This document shows, piece by piece, positions 23,701-31,869 of a DNA stretch of 64,000 nucleotides. Origin of the DNA: Lepturacanthus savala (taxonomy: Eukaryota; Chordata; Actinopteri; Scombriformes; Trichiuridae); the NCBI GenBank assembly GCA_030544235.1, contig CM060475.1:2255920-2319919 (forward strand), in the 5' to 3' direction. How positions within the stretch are numbered: position 1 is the stretch's first letter; each line of letters begins with the position of its first letter. The notes under the pieces were generated by a model. The model searched no databases, was not told the DNA's origin, and saw only the letters and a list, made by a program, of their open reading frames with translations. A program made the position numbers and the translations under genes.

Positions 23701-26147
23701 ATGACCTCTGTGTTGAAGGTCAGTAGATATACACACACTCACACTCATGTGCGAATGATTCACACGTCGTTTCTGTCCTGATTCTGATTAATTCTCTATC
23801 TCCAGTTCATCCCCATGCCTGTGCTGTATGGAGTGTTTCTGTACATGGGAGCTTCCTCACTCAGAGGCATTCAGGTAAGACTTGGAGACTGCAGCTGTTA
23901 TTTTATAATCCAGGAAAAAAGATGCAGGATGAGTTGAAATAAAAATCTTGCGTGTTTGGATATGTGCGCAGTTCTTTGACCGTCTCAAGCTGTTCAGCAT
24001 GCCGGCCAAACATCAGCCGGACTTCATCTACCTTCGCCACGTCCCACTGAGAAAGGTTCACCTCTTCACGATCGTCCAGCTCAGCTGCTTGATCCTGCTG
24101 TGGACCATCAAGACCTCCAAAGCTGCCATCGTCTTCCCTATGATGGTAAACGTGTGCACAGGTGGACCTGTATATCCGTGTGGCCTTTTGCGTGCCATTA
24201 GTTTAATTGGTCCGGTTTCTGCTGCTCCAGGTCTTGGCCCTGGTGTTCATTCGTAAGCTGCTGGACTTCATCTTCACTAAGAGGGAGCTGAGCTGGCTGG
24301 ACGACCTGATGCCAGAGTGGAAGAAGAAGAAACTGGAGGATGCTGCAGAAGAGGTGCAGTAATAAAGCTCGGATAATTCCTGCCACTGCAGCAGTAAAGC
24401 TGCTATCCTCTCAGTGTTTTAGATGTTGTCTTTTGTCTCTTTCTCTAGGAGGAGCACAGTATCATTGCAGAGGAAGAAGGCATCGTACAAGTGCCACTGG
24501 AGGGACACTACAAGTAATTCATTTGATTCATAGCCATATTCTGCTCTTTGGGTCCCTAACCCTTCTGTAATATAGATATTCTACCTGGAGCAACTCAGAA
24601 ATGACTGTTAAGACTCACATATAAGTAAAACTACTAGTGTAAAAGTAGTAAAAAGTGGTCAATTTTAAATGTATGTAGAGGTTCTCTGTTTTTTCTTTGT
24701 AAAAGGAAGATATTTAAAATCTAGTGAACTATACGTGTGTAATTCATTCCTTCCCACTTCTGTACTCATGCAATATGCATTGTAAGATGTTTTTAATTAG
24801 AAGCAGAAATAAGGGAGGAGGAAATAGCCACAGCACTTGATTTATCGCTGCTAACTGACCAGTGCAGCAGAAGTAATTCTCTCTGAATTTTCACGTCTAG
24901 CTAAGCAGATTTAAACCATCTGCTGCACTGTTCTGCTAGACACAGAGTGAGAGACTGAAGTGAAGAGAAACTGCAGACAAAGATTATTAAATAGATGCTT
25001 AAAAGATGAATTTCCCTCTCTGTCCCTAAACAGTGTACAGTACAGGAGTTGAATTGAGCTATTTAACTCATATTCCCTCACATATAAACTTTCAAAAATC
25101 GCAGATTCAAGAGTTTGACGGGTACACATGTATTAATTTTTGTCCTTCTCTGTGACGTGTTTGAAAGGAGTGACCCGGCCACAGTGAACATCACTGATGA
25201 GATGTCCAAAGGATCTTTCGGGAGTGTGTGGAAGAACGTGAACCCTGCAGAAAGCACTAAGAAAGAACCCAGCGCTAAAAGGTCAGCCTCCATATCTGCT
25301 CATCCCTCTCAGAAATCCAGCTCACCGATACATCACAGGGACTGAATACCAACAAACGGCATAAAAAAAGGCTTAGAGACGTACTCATTTCAAATTCTCA
25401 AGTGTGTTTTTGCAGGGTCAAAAATATCAATTTTCACACAGAGTGTGTTTGGGTGCTAAAGCCGGCAGTGGCAGGTGTTTAAAAGTTACGAAGCAGTCCT
25501 GTTTTTCCAGGAAACCGAGAGGCCGGTATGTTTAGATGAGAGAGGAACAGCCTTGTCCTCTCAGGTGTCCCACAGCGTAGACTAATATTGTATCTCCCGC
25601 CTGCCTTTCTCCATCCATTCCACCCCTAAGCTCCCCTTCCTAACCTCTCAGAAGCTGATAGCCCAAAGGTGAGTTGTTCCCAGTCCCCGTCATGCATGTG
25701 TCTTCTGTTTACTGCTGATGTGTTGCATGTCATTACATAAACTGTGCCGCCATGTGGTGCAAGTTAGGATTTTGTGATGATAAATTGTAATAAATGGATG
25801 TTGGTGGATTGCAAATAGCATGGCTTAGGTGAACATGATTATAATGCTGAATGCATGTTGTAATAGTTGTGAGTTTAAGAGCACTGTGTCTCTCTCATCA
25901 GTAAAGCTACAGTATTATATCAAAGTCATGGTAGACTGCTATTTATGGGCTTTGCATGCTGTGTGCATTGATTGATAGCCAGTACACATGCACATGCATT
26001 TGCATCCTGCACTATCTCTCCATGAGTTTTACTCGTTTCCTTTTTTAATACTTACTACTCCTTTCGTGCAGTTGTTCCAGTGGCAGTGAAAAGCGTCACA
26101 AGCGGCGGAGGCATGAGAAGAGCTTGGACAGGGAGACAAGTTTGTGA
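5760..26147 (+). CDS. slc4a10: Sodium-coupled bicarbonate transporter SLC4A10 (NBCn2/NCBE), 5' partial
   Basis: This gene encodes a plasma-membrane Na+/HCO3- transporter of the SLC4 family that raises intracellular pH, mainly in neurons and choroid plexus. I read the following exons with GT/AG borders and matching phases: 5760-5841, 10947-11090, 11307-11448, 11670-11830, 12352-12540, 14442-14530, 14752-14909, 15010-15097, 15973-16119, 16707-16807, 18943-19117, 19876-20009, 20138-20383, 21247-21352, 22138-22299, 22659-22772, 23022-23183, 23467-23718, 23806-23874, 23972-24145, 24231-24353, 24449-24513, 25168-25281, optional 25631-25668, and 26072-26147. Without the cassette they encode 1,090 residues. 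The first exon begins in phase 0 with RTDEEAVVDRGGTR, so roughly 15-20 N-terminal residues sit in an exon not found here. The sequence follows mammalian SLC4A10 more closely than SLC4A7 or SLC4A8 as I recall them. Which teleost duplicate (a or b) it is cannot be told from the window. Confidence 0.95.
5842..10946 (+). other. slc4a10: slc4a10 intron, nothing coding seen
   Basis: This is a 5.1 kb intron between phase-1 borders (GAAG|gt and ag|GTCACC). It is AT-rich, with poly(T)/poly(A) runs. I saw no exon, RNA gene or clear transposon ends. Confidence 0.7.
10947..16807 (+). CDS. slc4a10: slc4a10 exons for the cytoplasmic N-terminal domain
   Basis: Nine exons (10947-11090 to 16707-16807) encode the soluble regulatory domain of the transporter. 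The first carries a His/Arg-rich stretch (RSHRHHRHHGHRHRKRSKER) followed by acidic residues. Later exons contain the family signatures FTELDEICLREGEDAEW, WLKFEEDVEDGGERWSKP, VATLSLHSLFELRS and RIPIVRSFADIGKKQSEP, then VLVGELEFLDRPVVAF, FLFILLGPIGKG and YHEIGRSIATLMTDE. The exon at 15973-16119 has FHDVAYKAKDRNDLVAGIDE and VLPPGEWDPSIRIEPP. The last exon carries a Gly/His/Glu linker leading to the first membrane segment. The 14442-14530 exon (SPQSQPANNEGKQDVSREN) is the variable linker region in this family. Confidence 0.92.
12541..14441 (+). other. slc4a10: slc4a10 intron holding a MITE-like element
   Basis: This is a 1.9 kb intron. Open reading frames around 12822-13166 look exon-like but are not supported (see rejected items). 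A TTAA-bounded inverted-repeat element occupies 13659-13836. Confidence 0.6.
13659..13836. mobile_element. TTAA-bounded MITE-like element (family B)
   Basis: TTAA occurs at 13659-13662 and 13833-13836, with inverted repeats AGGAATAGCTAGAGA inside the left end and the complement of AGGAATAGCTTGAGA inside the right. It is about 178 bp long and non-coding, inside an slc4a10 intron. Confidence 0.65.
16808..18942 (+). other. slc4a10: slc4a10 intron, nothing coding seen
   Basis: This 2.1 kb intron separates the exon ending the N-terminal domain from the first membrane-domain exon. Both borders fit (GGAAG|gtaggt and cacag|GATTTT). No other feature is supported. Confidence 0.7.
18943..24353 (+). CDS. 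slc4a10: slc4a10 exons for the membrane transport domain
   Basis: Eleven exons from 18943-19117 to 24231-24353 encode the multi-pass membrane domain that carries Na+ and HCO3-. Recognisable blocks are CACMSPVITFGGLLGEATEG, GQPLTILGSTGPVLVFEKIL, LVATDASSLVCYITRFTEEA, FMDQQITAVIINRKEHKL, GLPWFVAATVLSISHVNSLK, SAPGEQPKFLGIREQRFTGL, KFIPMPVLYGVFLYMGASSL and KHQPDFIYLRHVPLRKVHLF. The large extracellular loop spans exons 21247-21352 and 22138-22299. It keeps paired cysteines (CSC, then EC and AC) and carries three N-glycosylation sequons (NKT, NIT, NWT). No frameshift or in-frame stop was seen. The final exon ends in the basic/acidic cytoplasmic motif SWLDDLMPEWKKKKLED. Confidence 0.94.
24449..25281 (+). 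CDS. slc4a10: slc4a10 exons for the cytoplasmic C-terminal tail
   Basis: Two exons, 24449-24513 and 25168-25281, encode the tail EEHSIIAEEEGIVQVPLEGH followed by a Ser/Thr/Lys-rich region containing VNITDEMSKG. The first ends in phase 2 (AA) and the second begins with G, giving Lys. The second exon ends in phase 2 (AG), and all later C-terminal choices depend on this. If the donor after 25281 is not used, the frame runs on to a TGA at 25343-25345, giving a third possible tail. Confidence 0.85.
25631..25668 (+). CDS. slc4a10: slc4a10 alternative 38-nt cassette exon (SSPS end)
   Basis: The exon lies between an AG at 25629-25630 and a GT at 25669-25670. Joined to the phase-2 end of exon 25168-25281 it reads AGC TCC CCT TCC TAA, giving the C-terminus ...KSSPS-stop (TAA at 25641-25643). 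This matches the short C-terminus of mammalian SLC4A10 as I recall it. Inclusion ends the protein here and turns the ETSL exon into 3' UTR. A short alternative exon of about this size is known in mammalian SLC4A10. Confidence 0.75.
26072..26147 (+). CDS. slc4a10: slc4a10 terminal exon with PDZ-binding end ETSL
   Basis: An acceptor AG at 26070-26071 is followed by T, which completes the phase-2 codon from exon 25168-25281 when the cassette is skipped. The exon encodes CSSGSEKRHKRRRHEK, then SLDRETSL and TGA at 26145-26147. ETSL is a class I PDZ ligand (S/T-x-hydrophobic at the end). A mammalian SLC4A10 variant with an ETSL-type end is known. Confidence 0.82.
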
Positions 26148-26214
26148 TGACACATACTGGCGGACGGCGCCGCTGTGCTGTCAATCAGTCGATTCAAAAA
26201 GAGAAAAAAAAAAG

Positions 26215-27774
26215 AATAAATAACTATACCGTGCCACACTCAACCACCTTTGTACTGTGCTACACTGTGTTTTTGTCATGTAAGTCTGTGTGCAAGTTGT
26301 GTATAACAAAGGAAATTTGTTAGAAACAGTATTAACATGAGGAACTGATGCTTATTTGTGTTCTTTTTCTATGTATATCAATGTTTGGTGATACCAGCAA
26401 CAGAAGGAACCAGAATTACATGACACTTGTCAATGGGCCCAGTAAAGTGAACATTTTAAACAATTTCTAAATCTACTTTATTTGTATTTTGTATGTTTTT
26501 ATATTTTTCCAATAACAACTGTGAGTTGTCCTTTTAAAAAAAAAAACCTGCCACAGAAAACTACAAATATGTGGATATTGCGTGCAGCATTTAATGCCGC
26601 TATTGACTTGATGCGCCTCAAGGTAGAAATCTTAAGACAGAGTAGATATTTGCCAATACTAATCTATTTCACTGGTATCTAAAGGAGTTGGCTATATAGT
26701 AACCTAGTCAATTTTTAAGTGAAAGTATTAAATAAACATTTTATATATTCTGTATATCTAAATGTTTTTTGTGTCAGTGACAGCTCATATCACTCCACAT
26801 TCTTTTCCATTGCTATTTTATAGATAAACCTCCTTGTAAAGCGTTCCCCCAGTAAGTTAAAGGAATAATTTAGCATTTTGGGAAATGTGTATTTTTTTCT
26901 GCTTTCTTTTGAGAGTTACTCAAGAAAACTGAGACCACTTTGATATGTGGGCAGACAAGTCTACAGGCTCGGACATATCTCCCAAAATATTAAGCTATTA
27001 CTTTAAGGATAATTGTATTATTTTATTTTTTGAGGGGGAGCAGCTTTTTGCAAAATTACATTTTCAAGCTAGCATGGCAGCATTGTGCGGGAATTTTAAG
27101 TATCTTTAGCTACTTTGCCTTGGCTTTTTTAAAAAAAAAAAACTCAAATGTTAAACTTTAGGGACGGCTCTATGTTTTCCCACATGTGTACTTTGTCATC
27201 TTGTCAGTAAGTGTCATCCATGGACATGTGATCTCCTCTCCAAATTACCCTCAATGTGTTAGCATCTGAAGCTAATTGTTTTTCCAAAAAAAAATTAAAA
27301 AAACAACACCTGCGCCATGATGAAACACACTTGACTGTCTCACTGCAGGACCATGGTTACTTCTAGAGATGCAATAATACCTTTTTTTTGGTAAGGGCAA
27401 CATGTAATAAGCGGTAAAGAGTCTTAACAATGTATAATACATAGTATATTTTATTCATGTAAAATGTTACTAATATATTACTAACATGGCGTCAGTGTTG
27501 AAGGCAGGTTTTTGTTGTAGATGTTCTTTTCCCATTGTCTACTTGATGGTTCTTAGTTGAAATAGAGAAACTAATACTGGGTCAAAATTATATCAATATC
27601 AAATATTTTGACCACTTCTGTGTTGAAATTCTGCCTTAAATTTGGTAGTGATAGCTGTACACTTTCTGTTAAATAATTTAAGTCACCTGTATAGAAAACT
27701 AAGTTCAAATCTGTTGTTAAATTGTGATTTGTTTCATGAGGATGAGAGCGCGAGTGCGTGGGAGCATAAATAAA
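26215..27774 (+). terminator. slc4a10: Candidate slc4a10 poly(A) signals
   Basis: AATAAA hexamers follow the last stop codon at 26215-26220, 26731-26736 and 27769-27774, with another at 28252-28257. The first lies only 68 nt after the ETSL stop. The sequence does not show which is used, so the 3' UTR could be about 0.1 to 2 kb long. Confidence 0.4.
26857..27006. mobile_element. TTAA-bounded MITE-like element (family B relative)
   Basis: TTAA at 26857-26860 and 27003-27006 encloses imperfect inverted repeats of about 23 bp (AGGAATAATTTAGCATTTTG on the left). The left end shares AGGAATA with the 13659-13836 element. It is 150 bp long, non-coding, and lies in the slc4a10 3' flank. Confidence 0.6.
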
Positions 27775-28645
27775 GATATTAAACCAACCGCTGAGAGGAT
27801 ATGGTACTTTATTGTATTATTATCCCAGCTAGTGAGGAGTACTATGCTGCATTCCCAGATACAGCTTCTGTAGCACGTAGTTACTGGCATCCTTGTCTCC
27901 GTTTTTGACCTTTGACCTAGGAGCTCTAAGCCTTTGGCCCCATGGGAGATAGAGAGCAGAGAGCACCTTCCACCCTCAGGCTGAGGTGCTTGTCTCTCTG
28001 ACCCGTGATGCTGGGGCTAATGCTCCCAGAGAGACCTGCTATCCTTGTGTAAGATAACAGCAGCGTGCACAGTTTGAAGAATTATCACAGGTCAGGAACA
28101 GTAGGAGGAATATGTTTGTCCTGCAGGCATGTTTCCAATGGTGTTGTGGCATTTCCTGATTCCTGCCATGGGAGACTTGGAAGAAACTGTATATTTTAAT
28201 TTAAATGATCGTGTGCACAGAACAAAATTCTGTTTGTTTTCTAAATTATTCAATAAAAAGCTAAAGGCTCATTCATTGTGATGAAGAAACTCAGAATCGG
28301 TATCAAATAATCCCTTATACTGTATTTTCTAAGTCCCATATCCTAGAATTTGAGATTTAAAAGCCAGGAAACTTGTGTTTTTAACCTTAATTCATTCTCA
28401 ATCTTACTCACGTTATTTCACATGAGATTTTCTTCCTCCTGTTGGGAAAAGGTGATGTTATACTGTATCTGTGCACTAATCAGGAGCTTGAATGACATTC
28501 TAAATTTAATTTGTACAGGTGGAAGCGTGTCAAGGCAATCCTCCTCAATTCCTGTACTCTAGCAGCTGGACTGTTGCCAAAAACTTAAGAGGAGTTGAGT
28601 CCAACAGTGTTAAGTGATGGCAAAATTCTCTTTTATGCATATGCT

Positions 28646-28880
28646 GTATATACAGTGTGTGGCTCTCTGGTGCCATCTAGTGGTGAGCTGGCAGATTGCA
28701 AACAACTGAGTACTCCAATCATGGAGGAGAAAAACAATAGAGTTATTGTTGGATTTGTCCTTTCTGGGCTACCGTAGAAACATGGCCAATCAAGACATAC
28801 TTAACATATGAATATTATATTAAATTTCTGCCAAGTCTGTTCTGCTAGATGCTGTTAAATCTTACACGCTGGAACTTTGA
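28646..28880. mobile_element. Degraded second copy of MITE-like family A
   Basis: The left end (TACAGTGTGTGGCTCTCTGG) and the right end (AAATCTTACACGCTGGAACTTT) match the two ends of the 254-481 element at nearly the same spacing. The TTAA borders are eroded. It carries a CCATCTAGTGGTGAG motif that recurs at about 46625-46645. Confidence 0.5.
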
Positions 28881-28968
28881 AACTGGTGGAAAAGAGGGAA
28901 GTGTGTTTGTAAAGTCTGAATTCTGTCTTTGCAAATGAGATCCATGCCACAGACTCATAATGAAAATC

Positions 28969-28974
28969 TTTATT
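28969..28974 (-). terminator. gcg: Distal gcg poly(A) signal
   Basis: AATAAA on the minus strand lies about 315 nt after the last-exon stop at 29288. It is the likely end of the GLP-2-containing transcript. Confidence 0.45.
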
Positions 28975-29287
28975 TTGCAGAGCGGATTAATAATATGCGG
29001 CTACACTACATGTGTTTTTCTATAGGCCTACCTGAGATTTGACTGCTTGTGTTCTCGCTTTCATCTTAAAAATATAGAAAATTATTTAAACTTGTAGAAA
29101 AAAGAAAAAAAAACATGCCCTCAATCCGTAAAACCTATGGAAGAGTAGTCGTTTTTGTATCTTTGCGTCACACTGTGAAGTAAAAAAGACTTACAAATTT
29201 AAATATGTAGCGTTACAACATGCGAAGCAGTATGGCTTTCTGTTCCTCGTGTATATGGCTTTCAGGGATTCCAGGGAGGGTACACTC

Positions 29288-29312
29288 TCATTGGTCCACT
29301 TGCCTTTTATTA
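29288..29312 (-). CDS. gcg: gcg last coding exon (short tail)
   Basis: A good acceptor (tttttgcag at about 29321-29313) starts an exon whose first base completes AG to AGT (Ser). The frame then reads NKRQVDQ and TGA at 29290-29288. This adds a dibasic KR after GLP-2. An AATAAA occurs at its very start (29311-29306). The call rests on splice sites alone because the tail is not conserved enough to recognise. Confidence 0.5.
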
Positions 29313-31644
29313 CTGCAAAAGAGAGAAAATCACAATCAGCCCCTGACAAATAAAAAAAGGCCGGTAGATTTCACCAGACCTCGGCCACTTTACCTCTCCT
29401 CTGACGTCTTGGAGGTCATGACCCAGAGTAAATATTCCTTGGCGGCCATGGAGTCCAGGACCTTGTTCACGTCGCTGGTGAAGCTTCCATCTACATGCCT
29501 CCTGCTGAACGCCTCACCAGGCTTGTCCATTTCAGATCTGAGTGTGTACACAGGCACAATGTGAACACTGCCCATTAAGGGTCAGTGACCCCCCAGTGTG
29601 GAAAGCTGCCATTTGCATTCTCACGCGTGATCAGAAAATCGTGATTTTTTCCACCCGGAAATCATTTTTATTTGAAGCCATTGTGTTGCCGGGGTGATTT
29701 CTTGATTGGTTCATTGTCTGGTTGCATGTTTTGTGTTAAAAAAAAAAAAAAAGAAAGAAAAAAAAATCATCTCACACACACACACACACACATCCACGCA
29801 CAATCAGTGTAGGAACATATCAATCAACACAGTGCAAAAGTTCAGGTGATTTATTTTAGCACGACCACAAGGAAACATCAAGGAGAAAAAAAGCAAGGAA
29901 TGGAAAAAAAAAAGTGAAGTGGCACGACAAGCGGCTGATTAGCTCTTTCTGTCTGACTGAAGATGTCTCTGTCTCTCTCTCGTCATGGTGGAATCAGACA
30001 CAGCGAGGCTGTTTTGGGGAGGAGAAGGAAGGAGGGAGGGCCTACTCTCTTCTGACTTGTCCAGACTTGAGCCTGGCGACAAAGTCTTTGATGGCCTGTT
30101 CCTTGAGGTAGGAGCTCACGTCGCTGGTGAAGGTCCCATCTGCATGGCGCTTTTCTGCCGTGCTAAAAAAACCAAACAGCCATGCTCAGTCAGAAAAGCT
30201 GCAATATAATATAGAGCATATTGTAATTGTAAGTTTAAATATAGTCTGAACATATTTAAGTCCAGTTCTGAGGTAAATTCCTGCAGAATGAGTGCTTGAG
30301 CGTTAATCTAATAAGACTTTTTTGAATTTTGAATGCAGGACTTCTCTTAAACGTTTGATTTGTACACCACTTGTATGATTCTCATGGTAACTTTAGCGTT
30401 AATTACACACTGACCCGCTCCTCTTGTTGTTCATCAGCCACCGGACAAAGTCCTGCGCCTTCCTGTCCTCCAGGTATTTGCTGTAGTCGTTTGAGAAGGT
30501 TCCCTCTGAATGTCTCTTCATGGTAGACATCGCCCCCGGCTCGCCCGCTAATGTTTCCTCCGCCTCAAAACTACAGAAGAGAAAACAAAGCACGTCTCCA
30601 TCATCACATCCCTTTTGATTTAAACATTTTATAAGGTAAAAATGACTACGCATAGGTATTTAAATGGTATTTTTTATCCTTTTAAAACACAATCTGATTT
30701 TAACGGCTCTACACCAATGCCAAATTCCCTGTAGCACTTTGAATCTTATTTAAAATATTCATTGCAGGTAATAAAGTACTGCACATTTTCACAGGTTTAT
30801 TTTTATTTCCTTCTGTATTTCAGAAATGTGATGTTTGCATTGCACATTTCTGAGAAAATGAAGCACATCAACCACACTGTGAAGCCTATGAGCCTTTAGG
30901 TCTATGATTGTCATTTTATATTTGAAATAAAAAAATCCAAATGTTCCTCAAACAGCTTTGATTCTGATGACAATTTAGACCAAAGCAAATCATTTAAGTG
31001 CTTCCTGTCATGTGATGTCATCAACTTCTTGCCCCTTTCGCATGACGAAGACAAAACCCTCCCAGAAACAGGTTGTTTCATTTAGTATTTTATGATTTTC
31101 AACCCTGACATGTATATATCTATTTAATTATTCAAGTCTAGAATAACCCCCAAAAAAGGGATTTTGTTCATGGGATAAATAGGTTTATGTTTATGGGCAG
31201 ATTTGTATAAGCAGCAGTTATAAGAGCCATTAAAATGCTATTTTCTGGAAAAAAAATAGATACATAACATGATTGTTAGTGATATAATTATATGCATGAA
31301 ATCTTTGGGAAAAGCAGCTCTAAGACTTACAGTTTATAGCTTCTCACTTGAAGATATCAAATCTAATTTGATGTCTTTGGAGCATCATAGGCTGTAAATT
31401 GTCTTATGGCCCTTGAGAGAATTTCCTCTTTCTGTTCTCTAAATATTACATTTGAATATAAAAGTCCTAAATAGTGACAGAAACCCAGATAAGTTTAAGT
31501 TCAGATATAGATTATCTTTTGTACCTTGAGCTGTCATCCGCCTCCAGCAGAGGAACCTGCCAGCTGCTCTGGACAAAGCCGAGGACCAGGAGGACGGCAG
31601 CCAGGGATAGGATGCTTTTCATTTTTATAACCTGTGCCACAGGT

Positions 31645-31709
<65 letters not shown>

Positions 31710-31840
31710 GAATTAACATACTGGATCAGAGAGCTGTAGACACAACTGCAACAAAATGCACCTCACCTTTTTTCTTCTTTCTTCTTCCCAAAGAACAGTG
31801 CTGTTAGTTCCTCTGCTTGTTCCTGGCGTCCGTATCTATC
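29288..31840 (-). CDS. gcg: Preproglucagon (glucagon, GLP-1, GLP-2 precursor)
   Basis: This gene encodes the secreted precursor of glucagon, GLP-1 and GLP-2, made in pancreatic alpha cells and gut L cells and cut at dibasic sites by prohormone convertases. On the minus strand the exons are: non-coding exon 1 ending at 31767, signal exon 31631-31525 (ATG at 31622-31620), glucagon 30570-30415, GLP-1 30162-30042 or 30046, GLP-2 29537-29394, and a short last exon 29312-29288. Phases agree at every junction. The spacer between glucagon and GLP-1 is very short (KRSGTAEKR), as is usual in fish. Presence of GLP-2 suggests the gcga type, but the duplicate cannot be assigned here. Confidence 0.95.
29394..29537 (-). 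CDS. gcg: gcg GLP-2 exon
   Basis: The exon encodes SEMDKPGEAFSRR, then GLP-2 beginning HVDGSFTSDVNKVLDSMAA and ending LWVMTSKTSEE. The Arg-Arg pair directly precedes the hormone His. The start (phase 1) fits the alternative donor inside the GLP-1 exon. The 3' end is AG|gtaaag; reading through this donor gives ...EER-stop (TAA at 29392-29390), while splicing adds a short tail from the last exon. Residue 2 is Val rather than the Ala of mammalian GLP-2. Confidence 0.9.
29850..29855 (-). terminator. gcg: Proximal gcg poly(A) signal (GLP-1-terminal form)
   Basis: AATAAA on the minus strand lies about 190 nt after the GLP-1 stop codon and inside the intron removed when GLP-2 is included. A TGTG-rich stretch (the complement of (CA)n around 29773-29792) follows it and could serve as the GU-rich downstream element. 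Confidence 0.6.
30042..30162 (-). CDS. gcg: gcg GLP-1 exon with overlapping stop and splice donor
   Basis: The exon encodes TAEKR, then GLP-1 beginning HADGTFTSDVSSYLKEQ and ending RLKSGQVRRE, followed by TAG at 30044-30042. The dibasic KR before His and the RR near the end are processing sites. The final codons are GAG TAG, and the GT they share (30045-30044) is also a splice donor (GA|gtaggc). Splicing there joins GA to A of the GLP-2 exon in frame and removes the stop. His-Ala at the N-terminus is the classic DPP4 cleavage substrate. Confidence 0.93.
30415..30570 (-). CDS. gcg: gcg glucagon exon
   Basis: The exon reads FEAEETLAGEPGAMSTMKR (N-terminal spacer), then the hormone beginning HSEGTFSNDYSKYLEDRK and ending FVRWLMNN, then KRSG. 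Basic pairs KR flank the hormone on both sides. Residues HSEGTF-DYSKYL and FVRWLMN match vertebrate glucagon. The exon starts after a pyrimidine-rich acceptor and ends in phase 2 at GG|gtcagt. Confidence 0.95.
31525..31622 (-). CDS. gcg: gcg signal-peptide exon
   Basis: ATG at 31622-31620 begins MKSILSLAAVLLVLGFVQSS, a typical signal peptide with one Lys, a hydrophobic core and small residues near the likely cleavage site. The exon continues WQVPLLEADDSS and ends in phase 2 at a consensus donor (AAG|gtac). The acceptor lies 9 nt upstream of the ATG, just downstream of a (TG)n tract. Confidence 0.92.
31648..31705. repeat. (CA)n in gcg intron 1
   Basis: A 58-bp pure CA repeat, (TG)n on the gcg strand. 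It fills about 43% of the 135-bp intron and ends about 16 nt before the exon 2 acceptor. Confidence 0.95.
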
Positions 31841-31861
31841 CATCCTCCCGTGCTTCGTGGT

Positions 31862-31869
31862 CTTATATA
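31862..31869 (-). promoter_or_regulatory. gcg: gcg TATA box
   Basis: Read on the minus strand this is TATATAAG. It lies about 95 nt upstream of the donor (31766-31765) that ends the untranslated first exon, so transcription should start near 31840. Two E-boxes (CAGGTG at 31903-31908, CACCTG at 31935-31940) lie just upstream. Vertebrate glucagon genes have a TATA promoter with nearby E-box/homeodomain elements. Confidence 0.75.

Larger units (their letters stand above)
26148..28968. other. slc4a10 3' UTR and convergent intergenic DNA
   Basis: This is AT-rich DNA between the slc4a10 stop and the distal gcg poly(A) signal. It contains several + strand AATAAA motifs, a 150-bp TTAA-bounded inverted-repeat element (26857-27006) and the start of a second degraded copy of the 254-481 element. 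No coding exon was seen. Confidence 0.6.
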
